NCBI GenBank assembly: GCA_021809845.1
Contig: JAJZJW010000013.1
Location: forward strand, 1-59,476
Length of the DNA: 59,476 nucleotides
Source: a bacterium
GTDB taxonomy: Bacteria; SZUA-79; Acidulodesulfobacterales; Acidulodesulfobacteraceae
Direction: 5' to 3'
Shown: in pieces, positions 18,532 to 26,531 of the stretch
Position numbering within the stretch: position 1 is the stretch's first letter
Layout of the letters: every line of letters starts with the position of its first letter
Position numbers and translations under genes: made by a program
Notes under the pieces: generated by a model
Told to the model about the DNA's origin: nothing
Database searches by the model: none
The model's input: only the letters and a program-made list of their open reading frames with translations

Positions 18532-18600
18532 ATTGAGTTTAGTAAATTGAGTCTAGTTAATTGAGTCTAGTTAATTGAGTCTAGTTAATTGAGTTTAATA
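18532..18600. repeat. 15-bp tandem repeat (TTGAGTCTAGTTAAT)
   Basis: Four to five copies of TTGAGTCTAGTTAAT with minor variants follow the NHL stop within 5 bp. Further degenerate TTGAGTTTAAA pieces continue to about 18700, just ahead of the reductase gene at 18742. Confidence 0.9.
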
Positions 18601-18741
18601 GTCAAGTTTAAACGATTGAATGTAAAGCGTTAAGTTGATAAGAACAATATCATTTTCATTGGAATAGGCATAGCTGAGTTTAAACAATTGAGTTTAAATT
18701 GTTAAGATGGGCGGATTAATTAAAAAGCAATAAAACACTTT

Positions 18742-19839
18742 ATGAAAACTGATGCACTAATCATAGGAGCAGGACCTGCCGGAAGCGCTTGCGCTTACGA
18801 ATTATCAAAGCGCGGCATCGGCAACATACTTATAGAGAGAAAGATAAAACCGGGAACGCCGGTTCAATGCGCTGAGTTTATTCCTATCAATATAAATCAA
18901 TATATAGATTTAACGGATAAGCCGGAAGCAATATGCCAAAGCGTCGAATATATGGAAGTAGATACTGAAAAAAAGAATTATAAATTTGACGGCAGAGGCT
19001 ATATATTAAACAGAGAAATTTTTGATTATTACATTGCTATGCTTGCGGCTGCTAAAGGAACAGAATTAATAACTAATACTTTTGCACAGAAGGTGATAGA
19101 AAATGAAAATAAATTAATTGCAAGAAATAAAATAGGCAATAATATAATAGAAATAAATTATAAATATCTTGTAATCGCATCCGGGGCAAAAAATTTCATA
19201 GATTTTATAGCTCAGCAGTCCAATACTAAATATATTTGTAATAATGTTTATATACACGGTATGCAGATTAAAACCCATCTTCTGAAGCCTTCAGATTCTG
19301 CTATGATTTATTTCAGGAATTACATTCCTTATGGTTACGGCTGGGTTTTTCCTAAGCTTGGTTTTGCAAATGTCGGTATAGGCATAGAACACAACATTCA
19401 TAATAATATTAATTTAATGCAGTCTTTTGCTTTTTTTCTAAGTGAAATGAAAGAGAAAGGTATTATAGACGGCGAAATAATATCAAAAACTTCCGGCTTA
19501 ATACCAATTTCAGCTCTTAATGAAACGGTATGCGAAAATATTGCATACTGCGGGGATGCCGCAGGACTTACCCACCCTATAACCGGCGCAGGTAACTTAA
19601 GCGCTGTTATTTCTGGAACATTGGCTGGAGAATTTATATATGAAAGTTTGAAAACAGGAAGAAATTTGTTAGCAGATTATAAAGAAGAACTTTTTTCTAT
19701 TTTTTATAAACCGTTATTAAAAGCCAAAACAAAAAGGAGTAATTTTTATGTAAAAAAATATGAACAATTAAGCCCTGAAGAACTTGACTGTATAGTAAGA
19801 CAATCGTGGCCGTCCTTTACCGGTTATCATTCTGCATAA
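18742..19839 (+). CDS. FAD-dependent geranylgeranyl reductase family protein
   Basis: The 365-aa flavoprotein starts with the dinucleotide-binding motif 'ALIIGAGPAGSACAYELSKR'. It carries the family's 'PGTPVQCAEFIP' and 'YGYGWVFPKLGFANVGIGI' blocks, plus the second FAD motif 'YCGDAAGLTHPITGAGNLSA'. GGR enzymes saturate double bonds in prenyl chains: archaeal lipids, phytyl chains or menaquinone tails (MenJ). In a bacterium with a long-chain polyprenyl diphosphate synthase 2.5 kb downstream, quinone side-chain or polyprenyl saturation is the simplest inference; a dehydrogenase role on another substrate cannot be excluded. It is monocistronic or the first gene of its group. Confidence 0.85.
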   Translation: MKTDALIIGAGPAGSACAYELSKRGIGNILIERKIKPGTPVQCAEFIPININQYIDLTDKPEAICQSVEYMEVDTEKKNYKFDGRGYILNREIFDYYIAMLAAAKGTELITNTFAQKVIENENKLIARNKIGNNIIEINYKYLVIASGAKNFIDFIAQQSNTKYICNNVYIHGMQIKTHLLKPSDSAMIYFRNYIPYGYGWVFPKLGFANVGIGIEHNIHNNINLMQSFAFFLSEMKEKGIIDGEIISKTSGLIPISALNETVCENIAYCGDAAGLTHPITGAGNLSAVISGTLAGEFIYESLKTGRNLLADYKEELFSIFYKPLLKAKTKRSNFYVKKYEQLSPEELDCIVRQSWPSFTGYHSA

Positions 19840-19931
19840 AGCGCTTCGATACAAAACGCAAATGAATATAAATATATCTTTAGCATAACTTTTAATATAT
19901 AATAATAATAATGGTCGTTAAGCAAATGAGT

Positions 19932-20047
19932 AGTTTTTTATTGTTAATTAATTTTTTTAAGAATTTCAAATATGCACAAGATAGATAATATTGTAATCAA
20001 ATAATCAAATTGGCAGTTTTTTATTGTTAATTAATTTTTTTAAGAAT
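19932..20047. repeat. 33-bp direct repeat pair in the gap after the reductase gene
   Basis: The same 33-bp sequence, beginning AGTTTTTTATTGTTAATTAA and ending TTTAAGAAT, occurs at 19932-19964 and 20015-20047 (83-bp spacing). The 341-bp gap 19840-20180 otherwise contains AT-rich sequence and the hairpin listed separately; no reading frame is convincing. Confidence 0.9.
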
Positions 20048-20114
20048 CCTAATGTACATTTATGTATATTAAAATTGATAATTCTATAATAAGAAAAAGA
20101 AGAAAAAGAATAAG

Positions 20115-20155
20115 AATAACAATGAACATTGATTGCCTTAATGTTCATTGTTATT
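20115..20155 (+). promoter_or_regulatory. Perfect 16-bp hairpin just upstream of the RpiB-like gene
   Basis: The arms 20115-20130 (AATAACAATGAACATT) and 20140-20155 (AATGTTCATTGTTATT) are perfect inverted complements around a 9-nt loop. The structure ends 9 bp before the AGGAGG of the next gene. There is no T-run, so a regulatory dyad (protein operator or 5'-UTR structure) is more likely than a terminator for upstream transcription. Confidence 0.8.
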
Positions 20156-20180
20156 AATAATAAAGGAGGTTTAAATTAAA

Positions 20181-20696
20181 ATGGCTTCCCAGATGCATTT
20201 GCAGGATTTTGTCAATATCGACGACAGAGATAAAAAGAAAGCGCTTAAAGTCGGTATATTTTCCGATAAAGATAGCTTTTTCTTTAAAGAAAAAATAGGG
20301 ATATTCCTAGACACTCAATGGACAAGTCTGTATGATTTAGGTCCTTCACGGGTGGACCAGCACAAAGATATTTTTAAAATGGCAGATAAAATGGCAGAGG
20401 CTATATCGGCGGGGAAACTCGAATACGGCATAGTGCTGTTAAATGAAAATTACGAAGTGATGGATGTTATATTTAATAAATATAAAAATATAAGGGCTAT
20501 TCTTGCCGTTAGCGAAGATTACATAGTAAAATCAAGAAAACAATTCAATGCCAATATTCTGATTGTTAAAAATAATGGCATCACAATAGATACAAGGGGT
20601 TCCGAAAAAGAGGTTAAACTGTTTCTGACAACGGAATTTGATGAAGCAGATGATACGTTTTTAAAGTTGATTAATAATGCCGAAAATAAATCTTAA
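20181..20696 (+). CDS. RpiB/LacAB-fold protein lacking catalytic residues
   Basis: The 171-aa product follows the layout of ribose-5-phosphate isomerase B: 'KVGIFSDKDSFFFKEKIGIFL' in place of the usual start with SDHAGFELK, 'YDLGPSRVDQHKDIFKMADK' in place of DxGTxxxxxxDYPDFA, 'GKLEYGIVLLNENYEVMDV' in place of GILICGTGIGMSIAANK, and 'NIRAILAVSEDYIVKSRKQF' in place of IRAALCxDxxSARLARxHN. The catalytic Cys and the GTGIG loop are missing, and the His/Asp pair of the first motif is replaced. It is therefore probably not an isomerase; a binding or regulatory role is inferred. AGGAGG at 20164-20169 supports ATG 20181. radA follows 114 bp later. Confidence 0.6.
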   Translation: MASQMHLQDFVNIDDRDKKKALKVGIFSDKDSFFFKEKIGIFLDTQWTSLYDLGPSRVDQHKDIFKMADKMAEAISAGKLEYGIVLLNENYEVMDVIFNKYKNIRAILAVSEDYIVKSRKQFNANILIVKNNGITIDTRGSEKEVKLFLTTEFDEADDTFLKLINNAENKS

Positions 20697-20715
20697 TAAA
20701 AAAATATAAATAAAA

Positions 20716-20775
20716 TATTACAAATAGAATAATATAAATAGAATAATATAAACAAAATAATATAAACAAGTTCAA
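20716..20775. repeat. AATATAAA(T/C)A(G/A) AT-rich tandem repeat before radA
   Basis: Units of about 14 bp (AATAGAATAATATA and variants such as AACAAAATAATATA) run through 20716-20775 in the gap between the RpiB-like gene and radA. Confidence 0.6.
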
Positions 20776-20810
20776 TAAACAAATAAAAAAATTTTAAATT
20801 TAAATAATTA

Positions 20811-22163
20811 ATGTATCAATGTTCTGTTTGCGGCGCTCAATCAATAAAATGGGTCGGTAAATGCTCAGAATGCCATAATTTTAATACTATGGCTGAAGTT
20901 GCCGAACGGGTTCTTTCTGAAAAAAAATCTAAATTCGGATATGAAAAAGTGCCTGCGGTCATCGCGGTATCTGCTGCATCTGCTCCCCTTCAGGAAACAC
21001 ATGAAAGAATAGCCACCGGGATTAAAGAATTTGACCTTGCGGTAGGCTCTGGTGTAGTAAAGACCCAAAGTATATTGATAGGCGGTGAGCCCGGCATAGG
21101 CAAATCTACGTTAATGCTTCAGATATCAAGCCGGTTATCTCAAACAGGTTTAAAAATTTTATATATTTCAACCGAGGAATCCATAAGTCAGCTTCTTTCG
21201 CGAGCCAAAAGATTAAAAACTATTTCTCCAAATATGTTTTTGCTTGCTATTAATGAAATCGGCGAGATTTTATATACTATCAATAACAATGACTATGATT
21301 TTATCGTTATTGATTCAGTACAGAGGGTTACTTCCCCGGAGTCTGACAAAGCATACGGAAGCCCAAATTCTTTAAGGCAAATTTCGCATGAAATTATAAC
21401 CGCCTGTCTTGAAAAAGGATGCGGTGTTTTTTTAGTCGGACATGTTACAAAAGAAGGCTTATTTGCAGGACCTAAAACATTAGAACATATTGTGGACACT
21501 GTTTTGTATTTTGATTCAAATAAGAGTGATTCTTATCGAGTTTTGAGATGCTATAAAAACAGATTTGGTTCCACTAATGAAATAGGTATTTTTGAAATGA
21601 CGGAAAACGGGCTTTCCGGCGTTAAAAACCCTGCAGGATATTTTATTAATCAAAGGCAGGAAGGCTCAACAGGTTCTGTAATTTCAGCATGCCTTGAAGG
21701 CAGCAGGTCATTGCTTGTAGAGGTGCAGGCTCTTATAGTGCATTCTTATATGCCTGTGCCTAAAAGAGTCTGTCTTGGAATAGACAGCGGAAGAGTGTCT
21801 ATTATTGCTGCGGTTTTAGAAAAAAAAGAGGGTATTAAACTTTCTTCTAAAGAGATATATATTAAAATAGCGGGCGGTTTGAGTATACAGGAACCGTCAA
21901 TAGATTTGCCGCTTGCGCTTGCTATTATTTCAAGCTATAATGAAAAACCTCTTCCTTCCAACTTTATTGCTTTTGGAGAAATAGGACTTACCGGAGAAGT
22001 AAGAGGAGTAAACAACCCTTCTTCAAGGGTCAGGGAAGCTAAAAATTTGGGATTTACCGATGTTATTTTGCCTGATGTAAACATGAAAGAAGTTCAAATA
22101 ATAAAAAATGTTAATTTTCATCCTGTTTCTAAATTAAAAAAAATCATTGAATATTTGACCTAA
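20811..22163 (+). CDS. radA: DNA repair protein RadA (Sms)
   Basis: The 450-aa RecA-related helicase promotes branch migration in recombinational repair. It has an N-terminal C4 zinc finger ('YQCSVCGAQ' and 'GKCSECHNFNTM'), Walker A 'GGEPGIGKSTLMLQ', the RadA-specific 'CYKNRFGSTNEIGIFEM' and a C-terminal Lon-like domain ('VCLGIDSGRVSIIAAVLEK' to 'FGEIGLTGEVRGV'). The start at 20811 gives an N-terminus a few residues shorter than usual and has no Shine-Dalgarno. The last codons and stop lie inside a 40-bp tandem duplication. Confidence 0.96.
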   Translation: MYQCSVCGAQSIKWVGKCSECHNFNTMAEVAERVLSEKKSKFGYEKVPAVIAVSAASAPLQETHERIATGIKEFDLAVGSGVVKTQSILIGGEPGIGKSTLMLQISSRLSQTGLKILYISTEESISQLLSRAKRLKTISPNMFLLAINEIGEILYTINNNDYDFIVIDSVQRVTSPESDKAYGSPNSLRQISHEIITACLEKGCGVFLVGHVTKEGLFAGPKTLEHIVDTVLYFDSNKSDSYRVLRCYKNRFGSTNEIGIFEMTENGLSGVKNPAGYFINQRQEGSTGSVISACLEGSRSLLVEVQALIVHSYMPVPKRVCLGIDSGRVSIIAAVLEKKEGIKLSSKEIYIKIAGGLSIQEPSIDLPLALAIISSYNEKPLPSNFIAFGEIGLTGEVRGVNNPSSRVREAKNLGFTDVILPDVNMKEVQIIKNVNFHPVSKLKKIIEYLT

Positions 22164-22230
22164 GTAAAATAGAATAGTAATCATTTGAGAATATTTGACC
22201 TAAGTAAAATAGAATAGTAATCATTTGACG
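22151..22230. repeat. 40-bp tandem duplication spanning the radA stop codon
   Basis: The block beginning ATATTTGACCTAAGTAAAAT is present at 22151-22190 and again immediately at 22191-22230, with near-identity through TAGTAATCATTTGA. The first copy encodes the RadA C-terminus and stop; the second is noncoding. The rest of the gap up to 22352 is plain AT-rich DNA. Confidence 0.92.
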
Positions 22231-22352
22231 GTAAAACTTTAAATCAAATCGTTTTGCGTATAGTCAGTAACATTTGACATTTAATAATAATAATATTATA
22301 AATAAATATTATAATTATTTAAATTATAAATACTTAAATATTAAAAATAAAG

Positions 22353-23333
22353 GTGGCCGATTTGTTTGACATCAATCTCATTGAAAATGATATGAACAAA
22401 GTAGAAAAGCAATTTGATATTTATTTAATGTCGGAGACTCCGTTAATAAATAAAGTTGCAAAATATGTTATATTAAGCGGCGGCAAAAGGATAAGACCTG
22501 CTTTAGTTTTATTATCGGCAAAATTATGCGGATATACGGGAGGAGACCACATACTGCTTGCGACAGTCATAGAATTCATCCATACTGCGACGCTTCTTCA
22601 CGATGATGTCGTTGACAGCGCTCTTTTAAGAAGAGGACAAAGTTCGGCCAATATAGTTTTTGGAAATGAAGCATCAGTACTTGTAGGGGATTATTTATTT
22701 GCTAAATCTTTCGAGATACTTTCAAAAATAAATAATCTGAAAATAATATCTGCATATGCTAATGCTACCACATTAATGGCTGAAGGAGAAGTTAAAGAAT
22801 TAGTTAAAACTGCGGATATTAATACTGCCGAAAATGAATATTTAGATATAATTATAAAAAAAACAGCAGTTCTTTTCGCGTGCGCTTCTCAGGCAGGAGC
22901 TATTATATCAGGCAGGGACGCTGAACCGGAATATGAACAGAACCTTTACGATTACGGTTTAAATATAGGCATAGCGTTTCAGTTAATGGACGACACTTTA
23001 GACTATACTTCAAAAAATGAAGCATTTGGAAAATTTATAGGCAACGACCTGAAAGAAGGCAAAATCACGCTGCCTGTTATTCATACGCTTGAACGATGCG
23101 ATGTTCAAGAAAAAGAAGATTTTAAAGAAATAATATTCAAAAAAAAGATTACAAAGAATGATTTAAATAATGTTTTGGAGCTTATAAATAAATATAATTC
23201 TATTGAATATACTATAGAAAAAGCAAACGAATCTATAGAAAAAGCAAAATATAATTTGAGAAAATTTGACAATTCGATAGTTAAGGAAAGCTTAATAAGT
23301 CTTGCAGATTATGTTTTAGAAAGAAAATTATAA
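22353..23333 (+). CDS. ispB: Polyprenyl (octaprenyl/heptaprenyl) diphosphate synthase
   Basis: The 326-aa trans-prenyltransferase elongates farnesyl/geranylgeranyl diphosphate with IPP to make the quinone side chain. The first aspartate-rich motif is 'LLHDDVVDSALLRRGQ' and the second is 'QLMDDTLDY'; 'LSGGKRIRPALVLLSAKL' is the IPP-binding segment. The longest frame begins with GTG 22353, but AAGGTGG (22349-22355) is spaced ideally for the TTG at 22362 (protein start 'MFDINLIEND'), so the TTG may be real. The chain length is not determined. It is a neighbour of lysA and lies 2.5 kb from the GGR-like reductase. Confidence 0.92.
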   Translation: MADLFDINLIENDMNKVEKQFDIYLMSETPLINKVAKYVILSGGKRIRPALVLLSAKLCGYTGGDHILLATVIEFIHTATLLHDDVVDSALLRRGQSSANIVFGNEASVLVGDYLFAKSFEILSKINNLKIISAYANATTLMAEGEVKELVKTADINTAENEYLDIIIKKTAVLFACASQAGAIISGRDAEPEYEQNLYDYGLNIGIAFQLMDDTLDYTSKNEAFGKFIGNDLKEGKITLPVIHTLERCDVQEKEDFKEIIFKKKITKNDLNNVLELINKYNSIEYTIEKANESIEKAKYNLRKFDNSIVKESLISLADYVLERKL

Positions 23334-23342
23334 GTTATCGGG

Positions 23343-23385
23343 ATTAACAATATATCACATACAATATACACTATATATTGTTAAT
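23343..23385. repeat. Perfect 13-bp inverted repeat between ispB and lysA
   Basis: The arms 23343-23355 (ATTAACAATATAT) and 23373-23385 (ATATATTGTTAAT) flank a 17-nt loop, 10 bp after the ispB stop. It is AT-only apart from one C/G pair and has no T-run; a weak terminator or operator is possible. Confidence 0.6.
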
Positions 23386-23469
23386 TAACATAATATATAC
23401 TATAAAAATATATATTATAAAAAAAATAATTAATGGTTTACTTATAGAAAAAAGGAATTATTTAATAAG

Positions 23470-24720
23470 ATGAATGATTTTATTTTTAAAGATAATGAGC
23501 TTTATTGCGAATCTGTTTCCATAAAAAAAATAGCAGAGGAAGTAGGAACGCCTTTTTATTTATATTCTTTAGCTACTGTAAAAAGACATTTTAAAGCTTT
23601 TAACGAAAGTTCTAAAGTCATGGATTCAATTGTATGCTTTAGCGTTAAAGCTAATTCCAATATTGCCATTTTAAATGTTTTATTTAAATTAGGTTGGGGA
23701 GCCGATATAGTTTCCGGTGGAGAATTATATAGATCTATAAAAGCCGGCGTTGACACATCTAAGGTTGTTTATTCCGGTGTAGGAAAAACGGAGAGTGAAA
23801 TAAGATTTGCATTAAATTCCGATATTTTAATGTTTAATGTTGAATCTATGTCCGAGCTGTATCTCATAAACAAAATAGCGGAAAGAATAGGTAAAAAGGC
23901 GAGAATTTCCTTCAGGGTTAATCCTGACGTAGATCCTAAAACGCATCCTTATATATCCACCGGTATGAAAAAAAACAAATTTGGGATTAGTATTAAACAT
24001 GCGTTAGACAGTTACGAAGAAGCCGAAAAATTAAATAATATTGAAGTTATCGGTCTTGATTGCCATATAGGTTCCCAATTAACCGAGATTTCACCATTTA
24101 ACGATGCGGTAAAAATTATTAAAGATTTGTTGCTAAAATTAAATAAAAGAGGTTTCGATATAAAATACTTAGACCTCGGCGGGGGACTTGGCATAACTTA
24201 CGAAAACGAAATGCCGCCCCATCCTTCTACATATATGAATTCAATCAAAGAGATTCTTAAAGGCTATAGCGGCAAGGTTGTCTTTGAGCCGGGCAGGGTC
24301 ATTATAGGCAATAGCGGAGCATTTATAACAAAAGTTATATACAATAAAAGCACCGGACATAAAAATTTCATAATAGTAGACGGGGGAATGAATGACTTGG
24401 TACGCCCTGCTCTCTACGAAGCTTATCATGAAATCGTTCCATTAATTAAAAAGACGGGTTCTAAAATAAAAGCCGATGTTGTCGGACCTATATGCGAATC
24501 AGCAGATTTTCTGGGAAAAGAAAGAATTTTTCATTCTGTTAATGAAGGTGATTTTTTAGCCGTTCTCAGTGCAGGAGCATACGGATTTTCTATGTCGTCC
24601 AATTATAATTCGCGTCCGAGAGCTGCAGAAATTTTGGTTGACGGTGATAAATTTTATACCATAAGAGAGCGCGAAAAATATGAAGATTTAATAGAAAAGG
24701 AAAATATTCCTGTAAATTAA
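23470..24720 (+). CDS. lysA: Diaminopimelate decarboxylase
   Basis: The 416-aa fold-type III PLP enzyme decarboxylates meso-DAP to lysine. The PLP lysine is in 'CFSVKANSNIAIL' (near residue 60), with 'STGMKKNKFGISI', 'LDCHIGSQL', 'LDLGGGLGITYENE', 'FEPGRVIIGNSG' and the active-site Cys in 'GPICESADFLGKE'. The length is standard. AAGGA precedes ATG 23470. It starts the lysA-dapA-dapB-pyrG run; dapA follows almost immediately. Confidence 0.97.
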   Translation: MNDFIFKDNELYCESVSIKKIAEEVGTPFYLYSLATVKRHFKAFNESSKVMDSIVCFSVKANSNIAILNVLFKLGWGADIVSGGELYRSIKAGVDTSKVVYSGVGKTESEIRFALNSDILMFNVESMSELYLINKIAERIGKKARISFRVNPDVDPKTHPYISTGMKKNKFGISIKHALDSYEEAEKLNNIEVIGLDCHIGSQLTEISPFNDAVKIIKDLLLKLNKRGFDIKYLDLGGGLGITYENEMPPHPSTYMNSIKEILKGYSGKVVFEPGRVIIGNSGAFITKVIYNKSTGHKNFIIVDGGMNDLVRPALYEAYHEIVPLIKKTGSKIKADVVGPICESADFLGKERIFHSVNEGDFLAVLSAGAYGFSMSSNYNSRPRAAEILVDGDKFYTIREREKYEDLIEKENIPVN

Positions 24721-24741
24721 GTTAAAATGGGAGATGAAAAT

Positions 24742-25614
24742 ATGTTTAAAGGAGTTTATACTGCCATTGTAACACCTTTTAAAGCAAATAAAATAGATGA
24801 TGATTCACTTCAAAAATTAATTGAATTTCAAATAGAAAACGGCGTGAACGGCATAGTTGCATGCGGAAGCACAGGAGAATCGGCAACGCTTTCATTTGAG
24901 GAGCATATCAGAGTTATTGAACTTACCGTAAAATTTGCTTCAGGACGCATCAAAGTTCTTGCAGGAACCGGTTCTAATAATACGCAAGAAGCGGTAGAAC
25001 TAGTTAAAGAAGCTGAGAAATTTAACATAAACGGACACTTGCAAATAACTCCATATTATAATAAACCTACGCAGGAAGGTCTTTACCTTCATTTCAAGAA
25101 GATATCGGAAAATGCAAAATTGCCTGTAATTCTATATAATGTTCCTACAAGAACATCCATTAATATGTTACCGGAAACAGTTGTACGGCTTTCAAAAATT
25201 GGTAACATAAAAGGAATTAAAGAGGCAAGCGGCTCCATAGAGCAAGCTACGGCAATATTAAGAAGTGTGCCTGAAGATTTTTGCCTATTATCCGGCGATG
25301 ACGCAATGACGCTTCCTATCATTGCAATTGGGGGTCATGGTGTAATATCCACCGTTTCAAATGTTGCTCCAAAAGATATGTCGCTTATGATAGATTATTG
25401 TTTTAAAGGCGACTATAAAAGTGCAAGAAAATTAAATTTTAAATTATTGCCTTTAATACAGGCTATGTTTATAGAAACTAATCCTATTCCTGTTAAAAAA
25501 GCGTTAAATATCATGGGATTTATTGAAAGTGAAATAAGATTGCCTTTATCGGAGCCTTCAGGTTCAACAATTGAAAAAATAAATAAGGCGTTAAAGGATT
25601 ACGGTGTAGTTTAA
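24742..25614 (+). CDS. dapA: 4-hydroxy-tetrahydrodipicolinate synthase
   Basis: The product of about 290 aa condenses pyruvate and aspartate semialdehyde, the first committed step to DAP/lysine. The Schiff-base Lys is in 'GIKEASGSIEQ', the catalytic Tyr in 'LYNVPTRTS', and the N-terminal 'FKGVYTAIVTPF' and 'GTTGE'-like 'ACGSTGESATLSFEE' are canonical. The frame opens at ATG 24727, but the family start and a GGGAG about 8 nt upstream favour ATG 24742. It is tightly linked to lysA (7-22 bp gap). Confidence 0.97.
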   Translation: MFKGVYTAIVTPFKANKIDDDSLQKLIEFQIENGVNGIVACGSTGESATLSFEEHIRVIELTVKFASGRIKVLAGTGSNNTQEAVELVKEAEKFNINGHLQITPYYNKPTQEGLYLHFKKISENAKLPVILYNVPTRTSINMLPETVVRLSKIGNIKGIKEASGSIEQATAILRSVPEDFCLLSGDDAMTLPIIAIGGHGVISTVSNVAPKDMSLMIDYCFKGDYKSARKLNFKLLPLIQAMFIETNPIPVKKALNIMGFIESEIRLPLSEPSGSTIEKINKALKDYGVV

Positions 25615-25685
25615 TTAGTTTGAATAATAATAATTAAATGACCCTAATTAAAAAGTAAACATAATTAAAAAAAAGGTTGAAACTA

Positions 25686-26531
25686 ATGAATAAAACAGCG
25701 GTAATAGTATGCGGCAGCGGCGGAAAGATGGGACAGGCTATAATTTCTCTGCTTAAAGATGACCAATATCAAGACCTTGTACTCATTGGCGGGGTTGATA
25801 TTAATAACTCAGAAAATATAACTAAAGAATCGATAAACCTTAAAGACATAGAAGATAAAAAATTCTCTTTTGGAAAGTTCGTCACGTTAAAAGAAGCGCT
25901 GCATTTTACGTCTTCCATAAAAAATAAAGTTATCATTGATTTTACGTCAAGGCAGTCTTCGTTGATTCACGCTGAAGAAGCTATGCTTTACAGCGTTCCT
26001 ATAGTTATAGGCTCAACAGGATTTAACGATGAAGATATTGCTAAAATAACCGGCTTTTCAAAGCATATGCCTGTGGTATTATCGGGAAATATGAGTTTGG
26101 GAATTAATGTCTTGCTTAATGCAGTTTATGATATTGCTGAATATCTTGGCAAAGATTATGATTGCGAAATAATAGAAATGCATCACAGACATAAAAAAGA
26201 TGCCCCCAGCGGAACAGCGTTAATGCTTGCTAATGCAGTTGCTAAAGCAAAGAAACTTGACCTTAAAGAATCGGCAGTATATGGCAGATGCGGAGAAATT
26301 GGTGAAAGACTTGAAAATGAGATAGGTATTTCTTCAGTAAGAGCAGGAAACATAATAGGCGAACACAAAGTCGTCTTAGCAGGTAATGATGAAGTTATAG
26401 AGATAACTCATAAAGCAATATCAAGAAATAATTTCGCAAGAGGCGCTATAAAAGCGGCTTTGTGGCTTAAGAATAAAAAAATGGGATTTTACGATATGAA
26501 AGATGTACTAGGTTTAAAAAAACGCTTATGA
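25686..26531 (+). CDS. dapB: 4-hydroxy-tetrahydrodipicolinate reductase
   Basis: The 281-aa NAD(P)H-dependent enzyme catalyses the next step to DAP. The nucleotide-binding motif is '[12 protein letters not shown]', catalytic residues lie in '[19 protein letters not shown]', and 'IGSTGF' and '[12 protein letters not shown]' are family blocks. The frame extends to a TTG at 25677, but ATG 25686 with AAAAGG 9 nt upstream is preferred. Its stop overlaps the pyrG start by 4 bp (ATGA), implying translational coupling. Confidence 0.96.
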   Translation: MNKTAVIVCGSGGKMGQAIISLLKDDQYQDLVLIGGVDINNSENITKESINLKDIEDKKFSFGKFVTLKEALHFTSSIKNKVIIDFTSRQSSLIHAEEAMLYSVPIVIGSTGFNDEDIAKITGFSKHMPVVLSGNMSLGINVLLNAVYDIAEYLGKDYDCEIIEMHHRHKKDAPSGTALMLANAVAKAKKLDLKESAVYGRCGEIGERLENEIGISSVRAGNIIGEHKVVLAGNDEVIEITHKAISRNNFARGAIKAALWLKNKKMGFYDMKDVLGLKKRL

